Shown here: piece after piece, positions 26,736 through 35,516 of the stretch
Layout of the letters: every line of letters begins with the position of its first letter
How positions within the stretch are numbered: position 1 is the stretch's first letter
The notes under the pieces: model-generated
Databases searched by the model: none
What the model saw: the letters and a program-made list of their open reading frames with translations, nothing else
What the model was told of the DNA's origin: nothing
Assembly: GCA_029983695.1 (NCBI GenBank)
Contig: JASBZB010000011.1
Coordinates: 1 to 64,000, forward strand
Source: Lutispora sp003527145
GTDB lineage: Bacteria; Bacillota; Clostridia; Lutisporales; Lutisporaceae
Reading direction: 5' to 3'
DNA: 64,000 nt
Translations under genes and position numbers: made by a program

Positions 26736-28340
26736 ATGAAAGGGAATTTTTCAAGCGATAAGGTCGTATTATCTGATGATGCGGCACAGCCGTTGAAGGG
26801 AGAGGAAGCGCTGCGGGGTTATAAATCTGCGGAGCCTTTTATACCTGATAATAGGGATGTTATTTTTGCATTCTTAGCTTTTGTTTTGGGATTTTTCTTT
26901 GCCCGATGGGTATTGTTTTCATGGCAGGGTTGGGGGGTTACGGCCTTTACCATTGGCTATTGCCTTGCTGTTACCATGTATCTTATGAAAAAAGGGGTAA
27001 GCCTTTCTCGTTCAGGATTCTTTTGGCTTGCAGCGATCACATTGACCGGGATGAGCTATTCCCTTTACCCAAACAATGGGCTAGAGCCCTGGCGCAGCTT
27101 GTTTTTGTTTTGCGCAGCTATTTACTATGTCCTCCATGCTTCAGGACGGCTAATATTATGCAATACCGGCAACTGGCTTTTATTGGACGGCATCAACGGC
27201 CTATTTGTTATTCCGTTTAAAAATTTTGCTTGCCAGTACAAAAGCCTTTCTTCGCCCAAATATATAAAAGGAAGACTGGGAAGGCAGATTTTATCCATTA
27301 TGCTCGGTCTGCTGCTTGCATTATTAGTTGCAGGTATGGTCCTGCCATTGCTTATGAGAGCAGACAGTGGAGGTTTCTCTAAAATAGCAAATACAATCTA
27401 TGAATATTATCGATGGATGAAGAATCAATTTATGGATTTTATATTTAACGGTTTTCTTGCAATACCGATAGCAGCTTATCTATTCGGGCTTGTGTCGGGG
27501 TGCGCACACAACAGAGGCTGCAATACATTTAAAAGAGAGGGGATTCAATATGCTATTGAATCCGCAAAGGTACTCTCATTGGCTACTGTTTACACTGCCC
27601 TTGGTTTAATATGCGGTCTGTATCTGTTATTCATAGGCAGCCAGCTGCCTTACTTTTTCTCTGCTTTCGCAGGACAGAGGCCAGAGGGATGGCAGATTTA
27701 TTCGGAGTATGCGCGCAGCGGATTTTTTGAACTGTGTCAAATTGCAGCTATCAATCTATCCATACTAGTATTGGCCAATATTTTTTGCAAAAAACCTCAG
27801 CAAAGAGGCTGCGCATTAAAAATATTTAATTGCTTGCTCTCTTTGCTGACTATGATACTCATCGCCACCGCATTCAGCAAAATGGCGCTGTATATCGGGG
27901 CATACGGACTTTCTATACGCCGGTTGCTGCCATGCTTGTTTATGGGCTTTCTTTCTTTTATATTTGCCGGTGTAATTGCATTGCAAAAATGGCAGTTTTC
28001 AATTGTACGGCTTTCACTTTTTATAGGTACTCTGATGCTTTGCTCGCTTTGTCTTCTTAACCCCGACGGTTTTGTTGCCCGATACAATGCCGATCGTTTT
28101 CTTTCCGGAACACTCGAAAGCTTTGATGTAGAAATATTATATCTATCAGGCCCATCAGGGATTGATCCTGCATTAAAAATTTATGCACAGACAGGAGATG
28201 ATAAGCTAAGGGCCGAGCTTAGGGCCTATATATATCATCAACGCCGGGAGAGCGAAAAGCTATTGGGAAAATCACGGGACAGTTTGCAGGACTTGCATGT
28301 ACGGCAAAAGGTTAGAGAGTTTGCAAAGCTTATTGAATGA
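26736..28340 (+). CDS. Polytopic membrane protein, DUF4153/DUF4173 type
   Basis: About 534 residues with some 12 helices after a hydrophilic N-terminus of about 40 residues. YIGAYGLSIRRLLPCLFM matches the conserved Y-GL(T/S)-R segment of DUF4173. The last 80 residues (GPSGIDPALKIYAQTGDDKLRAELRAYIYHQR) are soluble. Function unknown; it may be a signal-responsive membrane component of the XRE operon. ATG 26736 follows GATGAGGTGGG; the GTG at 26727 lies in that site. Confidence 0.65.
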   Translation: MKGNFSSDKVVLSDDAAQPLKGEEALRGYKSAEPFIPDNRDVIFAFLAFVLGFFFARWVLFSWQGWGVTAFTIGYCLAVTMYLMKKGVSLSRSGFFWLAAITLTGMSYSLYPNNGLEPWRSLFLFCAAIYYVLHASGRLILCNTGNWLLLDGINGLFVIPFKNFACQYKSLSSPKYIKGRLGRQILSIMLGLLLALLVAGMVLPLLMRADSGGFSKIANTIYEYYRWMKNQFMDFIFNGFLAIPIAAYLFGLVSGCAHNRGCNTFKREGIQYAIESAKVLSLATVYTALGLICGLYLLFIGSQLPYFFSAFAGQRPEGWQIYSEYARSGFFELCQIAAINLSILVLANIFCKKPQQRGCALKIFNCLLSLLTMILIATAFSKMALYIGAYGLSIRRLLPCLFMGFLSFIFAGVIALQKWQFSIVRLSLFIGTLMLCSLCLLNPDGFVARYNADRFLSGTLESFDVEILYLSGPSGIDPALKIYAQTGDDKLRAELRAYIYHQRRESEKLLGKSRDSLQDLHVRQKVREFAKLIE

Positions 28341-28382
28341 TGATATGGATTTGTCCATGGGAAGACATCAGGTGAAATAAGA

Positions 28383-28425
28383 AACAGCTTTCTATGACAA
28401 CTTTTTCCATAGAAAGCTGTTTTTG
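28383..28425 (+). terminator. Terminator after the DUF4173 gene
   Basis: AACAGCTTTCTATG pairs with CATAGAAAGCTGTT, then TTT. Confidence 0.85.
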
Positions 28426-28463
28426 CAGATTTTTACAGATGCTGTTGATACTTTGCTGCAGCT

Positions 28464-29042
28464 TTACTCAGCAGCTTCTGCAATTGCTTTAGTTTCATGA
28501 ACTGTGCCCTTTGGATGTTGAGGCGGCGCATAAATAGAGTACAGCTTAAGCGGCTTATTGCCTGTATTGATAACATTGTGCCATTTACCGGCAGGTATGA
28601 TGATGGCAAAGTCATCATAGACTCTTCTTTGAAAATCCAACCTATCTTTTCTATCACCCATCTTAACAATTCCTTGACCTTCTTCGATACGTAAAAATTG
28701 ATCAACATTAGGATGAATCTCTAAGCCTATTTCTTCACCAACTTTGATGCTCATCAAGGTAAGCTGCAAATGATTTCCTGTCCATAGGGCGGTACGGAAT
28801 GTATTGTTTTGTTCGGTGGCATCTGAAATATTAACCACAAAAGGGTTTGCTCCATAGTCCTTTAACTCAATAAGATTACTGTGCTCTTCTTCATCACAAA
28901 AGGGAGTATGCTGATCAGAAAACTGTGCCCAGAAATTTGGATTATACATTGGAGCATTAGCTAAGTAAGGACACTGGTGCATTTGATAATAGTTATGCTT
29001 TGGTATTTCATTATAATAAGGGCATTGGTGCTTTTTATTCAC
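28464..29042 (-). CDS. Cupin-domain protein with Cys/Tyr-rich N-terminus
   Basis: 192 residues. Residues 1-40 carry repeated His-Gln-Cys-Pro-Tyr units (HQCPYYNEIPKHNYYQMHQCPYL). The rest is a cupin barrel with LEIHPNVDQFLRIEEGQG and IIPAGKWHNVINTG, giving a plausible 3-His/1-Gln or Glu metal site. Similar clostridial cupins are annotated as mannose-6-phosphate isomerase-like; catalysis is not proven. The GTG start at 29042 has GGGAGGA 8 bases upstream. The N-terminal motif suggests a structural or metal role (inference). Confidence 0.8.
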   Translation of the reverse strand: MNKKHQCPYYNEIPKHNYYQMHQCPYLANAPMYNPNFWAQFSDQHTPFCDEEEHSNLIELKDYGANPFVVNISDATEQNNTFRTALWTGNHLQLTLMSIKVGEEIGLEIHPNVDQFLRIEEGQGIVKMGDRKDRLDFQRRVYDDFAIIIPAGKWHNVINTGNKPLKLYSIYAPPQHPKGTVHETKAIAEAAE

Positions 29043-29179
29043 AACTATCAATCCTCCCACAGGCTTATAATATTATCATATGTTTTATGTTGTGAAGATG
29101 TGTTTGATTCTCAGAAATGAAAATACTAACTGTAAAAGAAGCCTCTCAAAAATAAATTGTATAATAAAAACATTTATGA

Positions 29180-29209
29180 TTGACAAATTAACCCTCTTTA
29201 ACATAGACT
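29180..29209 (+). promoter_or_regulatory. Promoter of the NiCo-riboswitch transcript
   Basis: TTGACA, 18 bases, TAGACT. The expected RNA start is about 15 bases before the aptamer. Confidence 0.5.
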
Positions 29210-29230
29210 GTAATTACAGATAAGTAAATA

Positions 29231-29358
29231 TTTGCAAATAGAGCAGGCGATACGCTTTTTAGAAGCGTGTGGGGCTGGGCTGGCAGAAAAGCCGGCAGCA
29301 GGAGTGAATACCTGTGGGACTATAATTCAAAGAAATTATGGTGCCACGGGTATTTTTT
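29231..29358 (+). ncRNA. NiCo (czcD) riboswitch with terminator
   Basis: GAGCAGGC...GGGGCTGGGCTGGCAGAAAAGCCGG...CAG...CCTGTGGGAC reproduces the conserved core of the nickel/cobalt riboswitch (GAGCAGGC, the central GGCUG helices, and the closing CUGUGGGAC). A terminator, ACCTGTGG...CCACGGGTA with T6 (29310-29357), overlaps the last aptamer helix, so metal binding should prevent termination. The next gene is a CDF metal exporter, which is the standard target. Confidence 0.9.
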
Positions 29359-29407
29359 CTACCAGTTATTATTGCTTATCGTTATTCTTAAGGCTTAGGT
29401 ATTAATA

Positions 29408-29434
29408 TTGAACGAAACTTCATTCAGTGATAAA
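29408..29434. repeat. Dispersed repeat, left half (3 of 3)
   Basis: TTGAACGAAACTTCATTCAG differs by one base from the copy at 1440. It is followed by TGATAAA, which in the full copy lies beyond the internal hairpin. It looks like the full unit with the palindrome deleted between two TTCAG direct repeats. It lies between the riboswitch and the CDF gene. Confidence 0.65.
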
Positions 29435-29461
29435 GATAATCAGTTGAAGGGGTAGATGATC

Positions 29462-30343
29462 ATGTCAGCAGATATTTATAAAAAAGTTAGACAGGTGCTT
29501 TGGATTATTCTTTTTGCAAATCTGGGTGTTGCGGTACTGAAGATAATGATAGGCTCAATTATAAATAGTTCCAGTATGACCGCAGATGGATTTCACTCAT
29601 TGACAGATGGTTCTTCTAATGTTGTAGGCCTGATAGGAATACGATTGGCATCCAAGCCGATTGATAAGGATCATCCATACGGGCACAAAAAGTTTGAAAC
29701 ACTTACAGGCCTCTTTATAGCGGGAATGCTTTTCTTTATTGGCATGAAAATAATTCTAAGTGCAATAAGCAGGTTTGTGAACCCGGTAATACCAAGCATT
29801 ACGATGGAAAGTCTGATCGTACTTCTTATAACGCTTTGCATCAATATTTTTGTATGTTTATATGAATACAAGAGCGGTAAAAAGCTTGGGAGTCAGATTC
29901 TGATATCCGACTCCATGCATACAAGAAGTGATATATATGTCTCAATAGGTGTATTAGCAACGCTTATATGCATCAAAATGGGGCTGCCGTCAATCATTGA
30001 CCCTATTGCATCTCTCATTGTAGCCGGCTTTATAATTTTTGCAGCTTATGAGATATTTAGGGACAATAGTGATGTGCTGGTCGATAAAGCCGCTGTTGAT
30101 ACAGAAAAAATCAAAAATATTGCCCTTGGCTTTGAACAGGTTAAGGATACCTATAATATACGCAGCCGGGGAAGTGATAATGACTTGCATATCGACATGC
30201 ACATTATGACCGATCCAAATATGAGCGTTGAAGAATCCCATAAATTGATCCATAATATTGAAGAAAAATTACGTGAAGCCATCAGTGAGAATGTGCATGT
30301 TCTGGCTCATCTTGAACCTTTTAATGGAGAAAATAAAGCTTGA
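29462..30343 (+). CDS. Cation diffusion facilitator (CzcD-like)
   Basis: About 293 residues. Six membrane helices, with the zinc-site motifs SMTADGFHSLTDGSSN in helix 2 and HTRSD in helix 5, the DHPYGHKKFE loop, and a C-terminal cytoplasmic domain (DLHIDMHIMTDPNMSVEESH). It exports divalent metals in exchange for protons. The NiCo riboswitch points to Ni2+/Co2+ as inducing ions. ATG 29462 is better spaced from AAGGGG than ATG 29456. Confidence 0.93.
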   Translation: MSADIYKKVRQVLWIILFANLGVAVLKIMIGSIINSSSMTADGFHSLTDGSSNVVGLIGIRLASKPIDKDHPYGHKKFETLTGLFIAGMLFFIGMKIILSAISRFVNPVIPSITMESLIVLLITLCINIFVCLYEYKSGKKLGSQILISDSMHTRSDIYVSIGVLATLICIKMGLPSIIDPIASLIVAGFIIFAAYEIFRDNSDVLVDKAAVDTEKIKNIALGFEQVKDTYNIRSRGSDNDLHIDMHIMTDPNMSVEESHKLIHNIEEKLREAISENVHVLAHLEPFNGENKA

Positions 30344-30362
30344 GTTTAAAGGAGAGTAAATT

Positions 30363-31673
30363 ATGTGCGATACACTCGTTGCTTTATCAAATGTGACAAA
30401 AGACAATTCGGTGATATTTGCTAAGAACAGTGATAGGGAGCCCAATGAACCTCAGATCATGCTTAGGATACCCGGCAGGTTGAATGAAAAGGGTAAGAAA
30501 GCAAAATGCACATATGTGGAAGTCGAGCAGAGAGAGCTTACCCATGAGGTGATATTGATAAAGCCCCATTGGATGTGGGGCGCTGAAATGGGTGTTAACG
30601 ACAAAGGTCTGGTTATAGGCAATGAGGCGGTATTTACAAAAGAGAAGCTGGAACCGGAGTCTTTATTAGGTATGGATATGCTGAGGCTGGCATTGGAATC
30701 ATGTGAAAGAGCTATCGATGCCGTATACTATATAATTCACCTATTGGAGCATTACGGACAGGGCGGTAAAGCCGGGTATACGGAGAACCTTCGTTATCAT
30801 AATTCTTTTATCATAGCAGACCGCGAAGATGCATATGTATTGGAAACAGCAGCAAAGAATTGGGCTGTCAAACGCATAAGCGATATACATACCATCTCAA
30901 ATTCTCTTTCTTTAAGAAATGATTTTGACGAATGCAGCAGCGGGTTGATAGAAAATGCCATAAGAAAAGGATGGTGCAGATCAAAAGCGGACTTTAGTTT
31001 CAAGCTTTGCTATGAAGATAAGTTATATTCATTTGCAGCAAAAGGGGATTACAGACAAAGCTATACCGAGAGCAGCTTAAGAAATAATGCTGGAAAGATA
31101 GATGTGAATTGCATGATGAGGGTTTTGAGAAGCCATTGTGATAATGATAAAGTGAAAAACTTTAAAGCCGGGAGCATGAAGAGCGTATGCATGCATGGCG
31201 GTGGAATTGTTTCCAGCCAAACTACCGGAAGCATGGTAGTCCGGCTAAAAGACGGTGACATTACATTATGGACAACAGGAACATCACTGCCATGCATTTC
31301 ACTTTATAAACCATACTGGTTTACAAAAAGCAGAGAAATGTTTTTCTCAGAAGAAGAGCAGCATAAAGCTGTAGGCAACTGGGTAAAAATTGAAAAGCTT
31401 CATAGGTCCATATTGAGCGGTGAAGTGACAGAGTTTGCATCCTTGATCAATGAAAGGGATAAGATAGAATCAGCGTTTTTTAAAATGGCAGCTCAGGTCA
31501 GGACGGAGGAAGATAAAATGGAGGCTATGAGCTATGTCCAAAAAGCAGAAGAGAAGTTTTATAGAGAGCTGATAGATAATTTATCTGTAACCAGCAAAAA
31601 AAGCAAAAGGTTCAATAGCAATCTATATTACGGCTGGTATTGGAAAAGGCAGAATAATACACTTGGCAGCTAA
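30363..31673 (+). CDS. Secernin-like C69 peptidase family protein
   Basis: 436 residues. MCDTLVALSN places Cys2 as the N-terminal nucleophile after Met removal. VIFAKNSDREPNEPQ, HWMWGAEMGVNDKGLVIGNEAVFTK and HNSFIIADREDAYVLETAAKNWAVK are family signatures of N-terminal nucleophile hydrolases (dipeptidase A/secernin). No signal peptide is seen, so it is cytoplasmic. It follows the CDF gene by 19 bases with GGAGAG, so it may also be under the NiCo riboswitch. The substrate is unknown. Confidence 0.85.
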   Translation: MCDTLVALSNVTKDNSVIFAKNSDREPNEPQIMLRIPGRLNEKGKKAKCTYVEVEQRELTHEVILIKPHWMWGAEMGVNDKGLVIGNEAVFTKEKLEPESLLGMDMLRLALESCERAIDAVYYIIHLLEHYGQGGKAGYTENLRYHNSFIIADREDAYVLETAAKNWAVKRISDIHTISNSLSLRNDFDECSSGLIENAIRKGWCRSKADFSFKLCYEDKLYSFAAKGDYRQSYTESSLRNNAGKIDVNCMMRVLRSHCDNDKVKNFKAGSMKSVCMHGGGIVSSQTTGSMVVRLKDGDITLWTTGTSLPCISLYKPYWFTKSREMFFSEEEQHKAVGNWVKIEKLHRSILSGEVTEFASLINERDKIESAFFKMAAQVRTEEDKMEAMSYVQKAEEKFYRELIDNLSVTSKKSKRFNSNLYYGWYWKRQNNTLGS

Positions 31674-31757
31674 TCAATGCAGGCAAGGATAAGAAAGCAT
31701 GAGGTAAAGTATCGTTCAACAGTACATGCGGACTTGCTTAAAAGTGTAATCTTGGGG

Positions 31758-31794
31758 AAAATAGCTTGTTATTTCATAATACAAGCTATTTTTG
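31758..31794 (+). terminator. Terminator after the C69 gene
   Basis: AAATAGCTTGT pairs with ACAAGCTATTT, with a T run. Confidence 0.8.
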
Positions 31795-31870
31795 CCCTAT
31801 ATAGGCTGCTTATATATCATACTGCAGCTATAGAGCTTTAGAAGGCATGCGCTTATCAATTTCATCAGCA

Positions 31871-32230
31871 TCAATATCCCTTTTCACTGGCTTTCAGCCT
31901 GATCAGGCCTACCAGGCCCCAGGCCAGCACAGCGTAAACTGCCATACCAATCAAAGCAGCAGGTTCAAGCACAGATTTTGCGGCAAGCCCACTGGTGGTA
32001 GAAGAATAAAATATCCCGGAGAATGGTGAGGTGAATATACCTGCTATGGAATATATGAATGATACAAAGCCATTCCGTGGGTTGGCTCCAAGAAGCTTGA
32101 AGATAAAGCGGAAAGCGAGCAAAACTTCGATGACACTGAGGATATAATATATTGCATGCCGGGTCTTTAAAAACCATAAAGGCATATCGGAGATTTCATG
32201 CTCCTTATTGTTATTGCTCATATTATTCAT
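31871..32230 (-). CDS. YggT-family membrane protein
   Basis: 119 residues. A polar N-terminus (MSNNNKEHEIS) is followed by three helices. FRFIFKLLGANPRNGFVSFIYSIAGIFTSPF is the hallmark of YggT proteins, which are linked to septation or cation tolerance in other bacteria. The role here is unknown. GGAGTGAT lies 13 bases before the ATG; a second ATG, 9 bases further in, is possible. Confidence 0.75.
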   Translation of the reverse strand: MNNMSNNNKEHEISDMPLWFLKTRHAIYYILSVIEVLLAFRFIFKLLGANPRNGFVSFIYSIAGIFTSPFSGIFYSSTTSGLAAKSVLEPAALIGMAVYAVLAWGLVGLIRLKASEKGY

Positions 32231-32414
32231 AATATTAATTGATCACTCCCTAATTTGATCTATTATGCTGGTTGCAATAAGAACCTGCATAATCAATTCA
32301 ATCATATTTATTTTAGTATTTTCATTTGAAAGAAGAATATGTACCGCCGTATACAAGCAACAGTAAACTCTGCTTCAATTTTATAAGACTGCTGATGCTA
32401 TATTGAGCTTCATA

Positions 32415-32423
32415 TGGTATAAT
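32415..32423 (+). promoter_or_regulatory. Extended -10 promoter for the 2-hydroxyacid dehydrogenase gene
   Basis: TGGTATAAT is a perfect extended -10 element. It predicts an RNA start near 32430, about 90 bases before the chosen start codon. Confidence 0.5.
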
Positions 32424-32522
32424 TGGTAAATGATTATGCAAAAGAGCGATAAGGCAAAGCAGATAAAGGCATGGATCCATGGGAGAAAAATAAAACATTT
32501 AAAAAGATTACGAGGTGCGGAT

Positions 32523-33464
32523 ATGAAGGCTTTATTTACTTATAATTATGGTGAAAAAAAAATGAAGGCGATTGCCGAGCTAGGGTATGAAATAATATAT
32601 GCTGATGAAAAAGAAATTATATATAGAGATGAGATTGCCGATATAGATGCATTAGTATGCTATAATCCATTTGCCAAGTTGGATATTTCAAATCTTAAGC
32701 AATTAAAATGGATTCAGCTTTCCAGTATAGGGATAGACCAATTGCCCAAGCATAAGGTTATAGAAAAGGGGATAATTGTCACAAATAACAAATCAGGCTA
32801 CTCAATTCCAATCGGAGAATGGATTGTTTTAAAGATTCTTGAATTGCTTAAGAACAGCAGGAGCTTTTACAGCAAACAAAGTGAAAAAAAGTGGAAAATT
32901 GATGCTACAATTTTGGAGCTCTATAATAAGACTGTTTGCTTCGTAGGTACAGGGAGTATAGCCGATGAAGCAGCAAAAAGACTTCGGGGCTTTGAAGTAA
33001 AAATAATCGGAATAAATACATTGGGTAAAAAAACCCAGAATTTTGATGCCTGCTACCCTATAAAGGAGCTTGAATATGCTTTATCGCAGGCTGATATAGT
33101 AGTGCTTTCGGTGCCATATACCAAAGAAACACACCACTTAATCGATGATAAGAGCATTGGATTTATAAGAAAAGGTGCCTGCTTAATAAACATTGCCAGA
33201 GGAAGCATCATAAAAGAGACAGCGCTTATAGAAGCGTTGGAGAAGGGTAAAATTCGAGGTGCGGCATTGGATGTGTTTGAGGAAGAGCCTTTGCCAGAAG
33301 ACAGCCCGCTTTGGGATATGAATAACGTGATCATAACTCCTCACAATTCCTGGGTTTCAGAGATGAGAAATGAAAGAAGATATAATATCATTTATGAAAA
33401 TATGAAAAGGTTTATATCCGGAGAAAGACTTATGAATATAGTAGATATTGAAAAGGGTTACTAA
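32523..33464 (+). CDS. D-isomer-specific 2-hydroxyacid dehydrogenase
   Basis: About 313 residues. NAD-binding loop FVGTGSIADEAAKRL, catalytic Arg in NIARGSIIKE, Glu in DVFEEEPLPEDSPLW, and His in ITPHNSW form the usual catalytic triad. The substrate-binding lobe is N-terminal. ATG 32523 follows GAGGTG; a longer frame to 32430 would start at the predicted RNA end. It resembles phosphoglycerate dehydrogenase-like proteins, but lacks a C-terminal ACT domain, so the substrate is open. Confidence 0.88.
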   Translation: MKALFTYNYGEKKMKAIAELGYEIIYADEKEIIYRDEIADIDALVCYNPFAKLDISNLKQLKWIQLSSIGIDQLPKHKVIEKGIIVTNNKSGYSIPIGEWIVLKILELLKNSRSFYSKQSEKKWKIDATILELYNKTVCFVGTGSIADEAAKRLRGFEVKIIGINTLGKKTQNFDACYPIKELEYALSQADIVVLSVPYTKETHHLIDDKSIGFIRKGACLINIARGSIIKETALIEALEKGKIRGAALDVFEEEPLPEDSPLWDMNNVIITPHNSWVSEMRNERRYNIIYENMKRFISGERLMNIVDIEKGY

Positions 33465-33645
33465 TAAACCAGATCTTGCTTTACCTGTTAGCCGTGAATA
33501 TCGGATAACGTTTTGGAGTAAGGGGTCAAAGAACTGTAGATTGACATAAATATTTTCGCATCAGCTTGGCATGTCATTGTCATATTTTAGCATATGTTGT
33601 AGAATGTTAGTAATGATTCCTATAAAAACTTAAGGAGGGTTTGCC

Positions 33646-34059
33646 ATGTTTGGATGGAAAGATGCATATAGCGTAAATGTGAATGAAATCGATGAGCAGC
33701 ACAAAGAACTGTTTAGAATTGCGGGAAAGATATATGATCTTGTACATACTGATGCTGACTATGATCATTTTGATGAGGTAATGTCTATTTTGCAGAAGCT
33801 AAAGGAATACACGCTGTATCATTTTCAACATGAAGAAAAGCTTATGGAGAAGTATGGCTATAGGGAAACTGACTCTCATAAAATAGAGCATCTTTTTTTA
33901 ATAAAAAAGCTTCAGAAATTTGAGAAAGATGATATTGATATGGAACGGAAAGACTCCATTATTGAGCTTATTACTTTTGTTTCTGACTGGATATCCGGTC
34001 ATATTTTAAAAACAGATATGAAATACAAAGACTTCTTTAATAAAAATGGACTTTATTAG
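33646..34059 (+). CDS. Bacteriohemerythrin
   Basis: 137 residues that are a single hemerythrin four-helix bundle. The di-iron ligands lie in NEIDEQHKELF, LYHFQHEEKLME, DSHKIEHLFL and HILKTDMKYKDF. It binds oxygen reversibly and in anaerobes is thought to scavenge or sense O2. RBS TAAGGAGGG is strong. Single gene. Confidence 0.93.
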   Translation: MFGWKDAYSVNVNEIDEQHKELFRIAGKIYDLVHTDADYDHFDEVMSILQKLKEYTLYHFQHEEKLMEKYGYRETDSHKIEHLFLIKKLQKFEKDDIDMERKDSIIELITFVSDWISGHILKTDMKYKDFFNKNGLY

Positions 34060-34107
34060 CGATATTCAAAAGCTATAGATGTCTTATCAGAAAGGGAAAG
34101 GCTAGAT

Positions 34108-35073
34108 ATGAAGGTGTTTTTATTTATACTCACTAACAACATAATACCTATTTTTGTACTTATTGCATTGGGCTTCCTTATAAGCAGAAAATTTGAACTG
34201 AATATAAACACTTTATCCAAATTGATTTTTTATATTTTTTCACCTTGCTTTATTTTTGTAAATCTTTACAAAACAAGCGTTCCCCTTGAGATGATGAAGG
34301 TGATGGCGATAGCTGTAATGATCTTAGGAGCTAATATGCTGATAGCAGCTTTGCTTTCGAAAGTCCGCGGATACAGCGAAGGCTTGAAAAATGCTTTTGC
34401 CAATTCCATAATGTTTTATAATTCTGCAAACATAGGCATACCTCTAATAACCTTGGTGTTCAGCAGTGAACCCTTTATTGTAAACGGGGAAACGCCCTAT
34501 CTGAGCATAGCCCTTACAGTTCAGATTATGGTATTGGTAGTTCAGAATATTTCTACTCATACTATTGGTCTTATCAATGCAGGAAAGGCTGATACTCAGT
34601 GGAAAGATTCTTTTATCAAGGCCATGAAAATGCCTATAATTTATGCGATACTGCTGGCCTTTGCCTGCAAAGCTTTGCCTTATGACCTTACAAACCTTCC
34701 TGTCTGGTCTTCATTGAACTATGCCGGCGATGCATTGGTGCCGGTTTCGCTTATTACTTTGGGAATACAGCTTATGCGAACCCCTATTGAGCTTAGAAAT
34801 ATAGATGTGTATTTATCATGTTTTGTTAGATTGTTAGTCGGACCGGTTTTGGCAGTGATATTTATTTATATGCTAAGGGTTGATGGTATTATAGCTCATA
34901 CTCTTGTCATATCTTCGGCTGTGCCTTCATCGGTAAACAGTGCCCTTATCGCAGTAGAATATGATAACCATCCGGATTTTGCATCCCAGGTCGTTGTGGC
35001 TTCTACATTGCTGAGCGCTGTCAGTCTTGCTTTTGTAATTTATATGGCTAGACTTTTATTTCCGGTTGCATAG
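34108..35073 (+). CDS. AEC-family transporter
   Basis: 321 residues, about ten helices in two inverted halves. NSANIGIPL in the first half and ISSAVPSSVNSALIAVEYDN in the second half mark the auxin efflux carrier family. In bacteria these proteins carry malate, malonate or similar anions. The substrate cannot be told from sequence. RBS GAAAGGG. Confidence 0.88.
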   Translation: MKVFLFILTNNIIPIFVLIALGFLISRKFELNINTLSKLIFYIFSPCFIFVNLYKTSVPLEMMKVMAIAVMILGANMLIAALLSKVRGYSEGLKNAFANSIMFYNSANIGIPLITLVFSSEPFIVNGETPYLSIALTVQIMVLVVQNISTHTIGLINAGKADTQWKDSFIKAMKMPIIYAILLAFACKALPYDLTNLPVWSSLNYAGDALVPVSLITLGIQLMRTPIELRNIDVYLSCFVRLLVGPVLAVIFIYMLRVDGIIAHTLVISSAVPSSVNSALIAVEYDNHPDFASQVVVASTLLSAVSLAFVIYMARLLFPVA

Positions 35074-35096
35074 AGAATAAAATTTTATTTACTTTT

Positions 35097-35132
35097 CCCA
35101 GTCAAAAATCTTAGTTGACTGGGTTATTTTTT
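35097..35132 (+). terminator. Terminator after the AEC transporter
   Basis: CCCAGTCAA pairs with TTGACTGGG, followed by TTATTTTTT. Confidence 0.85.
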
Positions 35133-35227
35133 ATGCTTGCATATAATATTCCCTTACAAATATTAATGGCATATATCTATATGATATATCCTTTGAAAAT
35201 TCAGATTTTAAATATTTAAAAATCTTA

Positions 35228-35256
35228 TTGACAAACATTCTCATTTATAATACTAT
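35228..35256 (+). promoter_or_regulatory. Promoter of the feo operon
   Basis: TTGACA, 17 bases, TACTAT (35251-35256), immediately upstream of the Fur box. Confidence 0.65.
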
Positions 35257-35261
35257 ATAAA

Positions 35262-35276
35262 TGAGAATTATTATCA
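35262..35276 (+). promoter_or_regulatory. Fur box of the feo operon
   Basis: TGAGAATTATTATCA matches the 7-1-7 Fur consensus TGATAATNATTATCA except for one base. A larger palindrome (ATTCTCATTTATA/TATAAATGAGAAT, 35237-35268) overlaps it. Iron-loaded Fur bound just after the -10 box would repress feo. Confidence 0.75.
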
Positions 35277-35290
35277 ATGGAGGACAAATT

Positions 35291-35515
35291 ATGTGCTTAT
35301 TTGATTTAAAGCCCGGACAACAAGGTTATATTGATTCGATAAGTGGAGATGATAAACTGGCCAAAAGGCTTCTTGCATTAGGATGCATCGAAGGAACACC
35401 TGTGCAGGTAAAATTAGTTGCGCCTTTAGGAGATCCAATCATCATCAATCTGCGCGGCTTTAACCTTGCGATAAGAAAGAAGGATGCTAAGAATATATAC
35501 TTAAAGGAGGCTTAA
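35291..35515 (+). CDS. feoA: Ferrous iron transport protein A
   Basis: 74 residues, an SH3-like fold: FDLKPGQQGYIDSISGDDKLAKRLLALGCIEGTPVQV and PIIINLRGFNLAIRKKDA. FeoA is a small cytoplasmic partner of FeoB. ATG 35291 has GGAGG at 9 bases; the ATG at 35261 overlaps the Fur box. The stop lies one base before feoB. Confidence 0.94.
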   Translation: MCLFDLKPGQQGYIDSISGDDKLAKRLLALGCIEGTPVQVKLVAPLGDPIIINLRGFNLAIRKKDAKNIYLKEA

Positions 35516-35516
35516 A

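Noticed and set aside
33571..33587. CTTGGCATGTCATTGTC, a possible second sigma-54 site before the hemerythrin gene
   Set aside because: The GC of the -12 element is not at the required distance from the GG, and TTGC is lacking.
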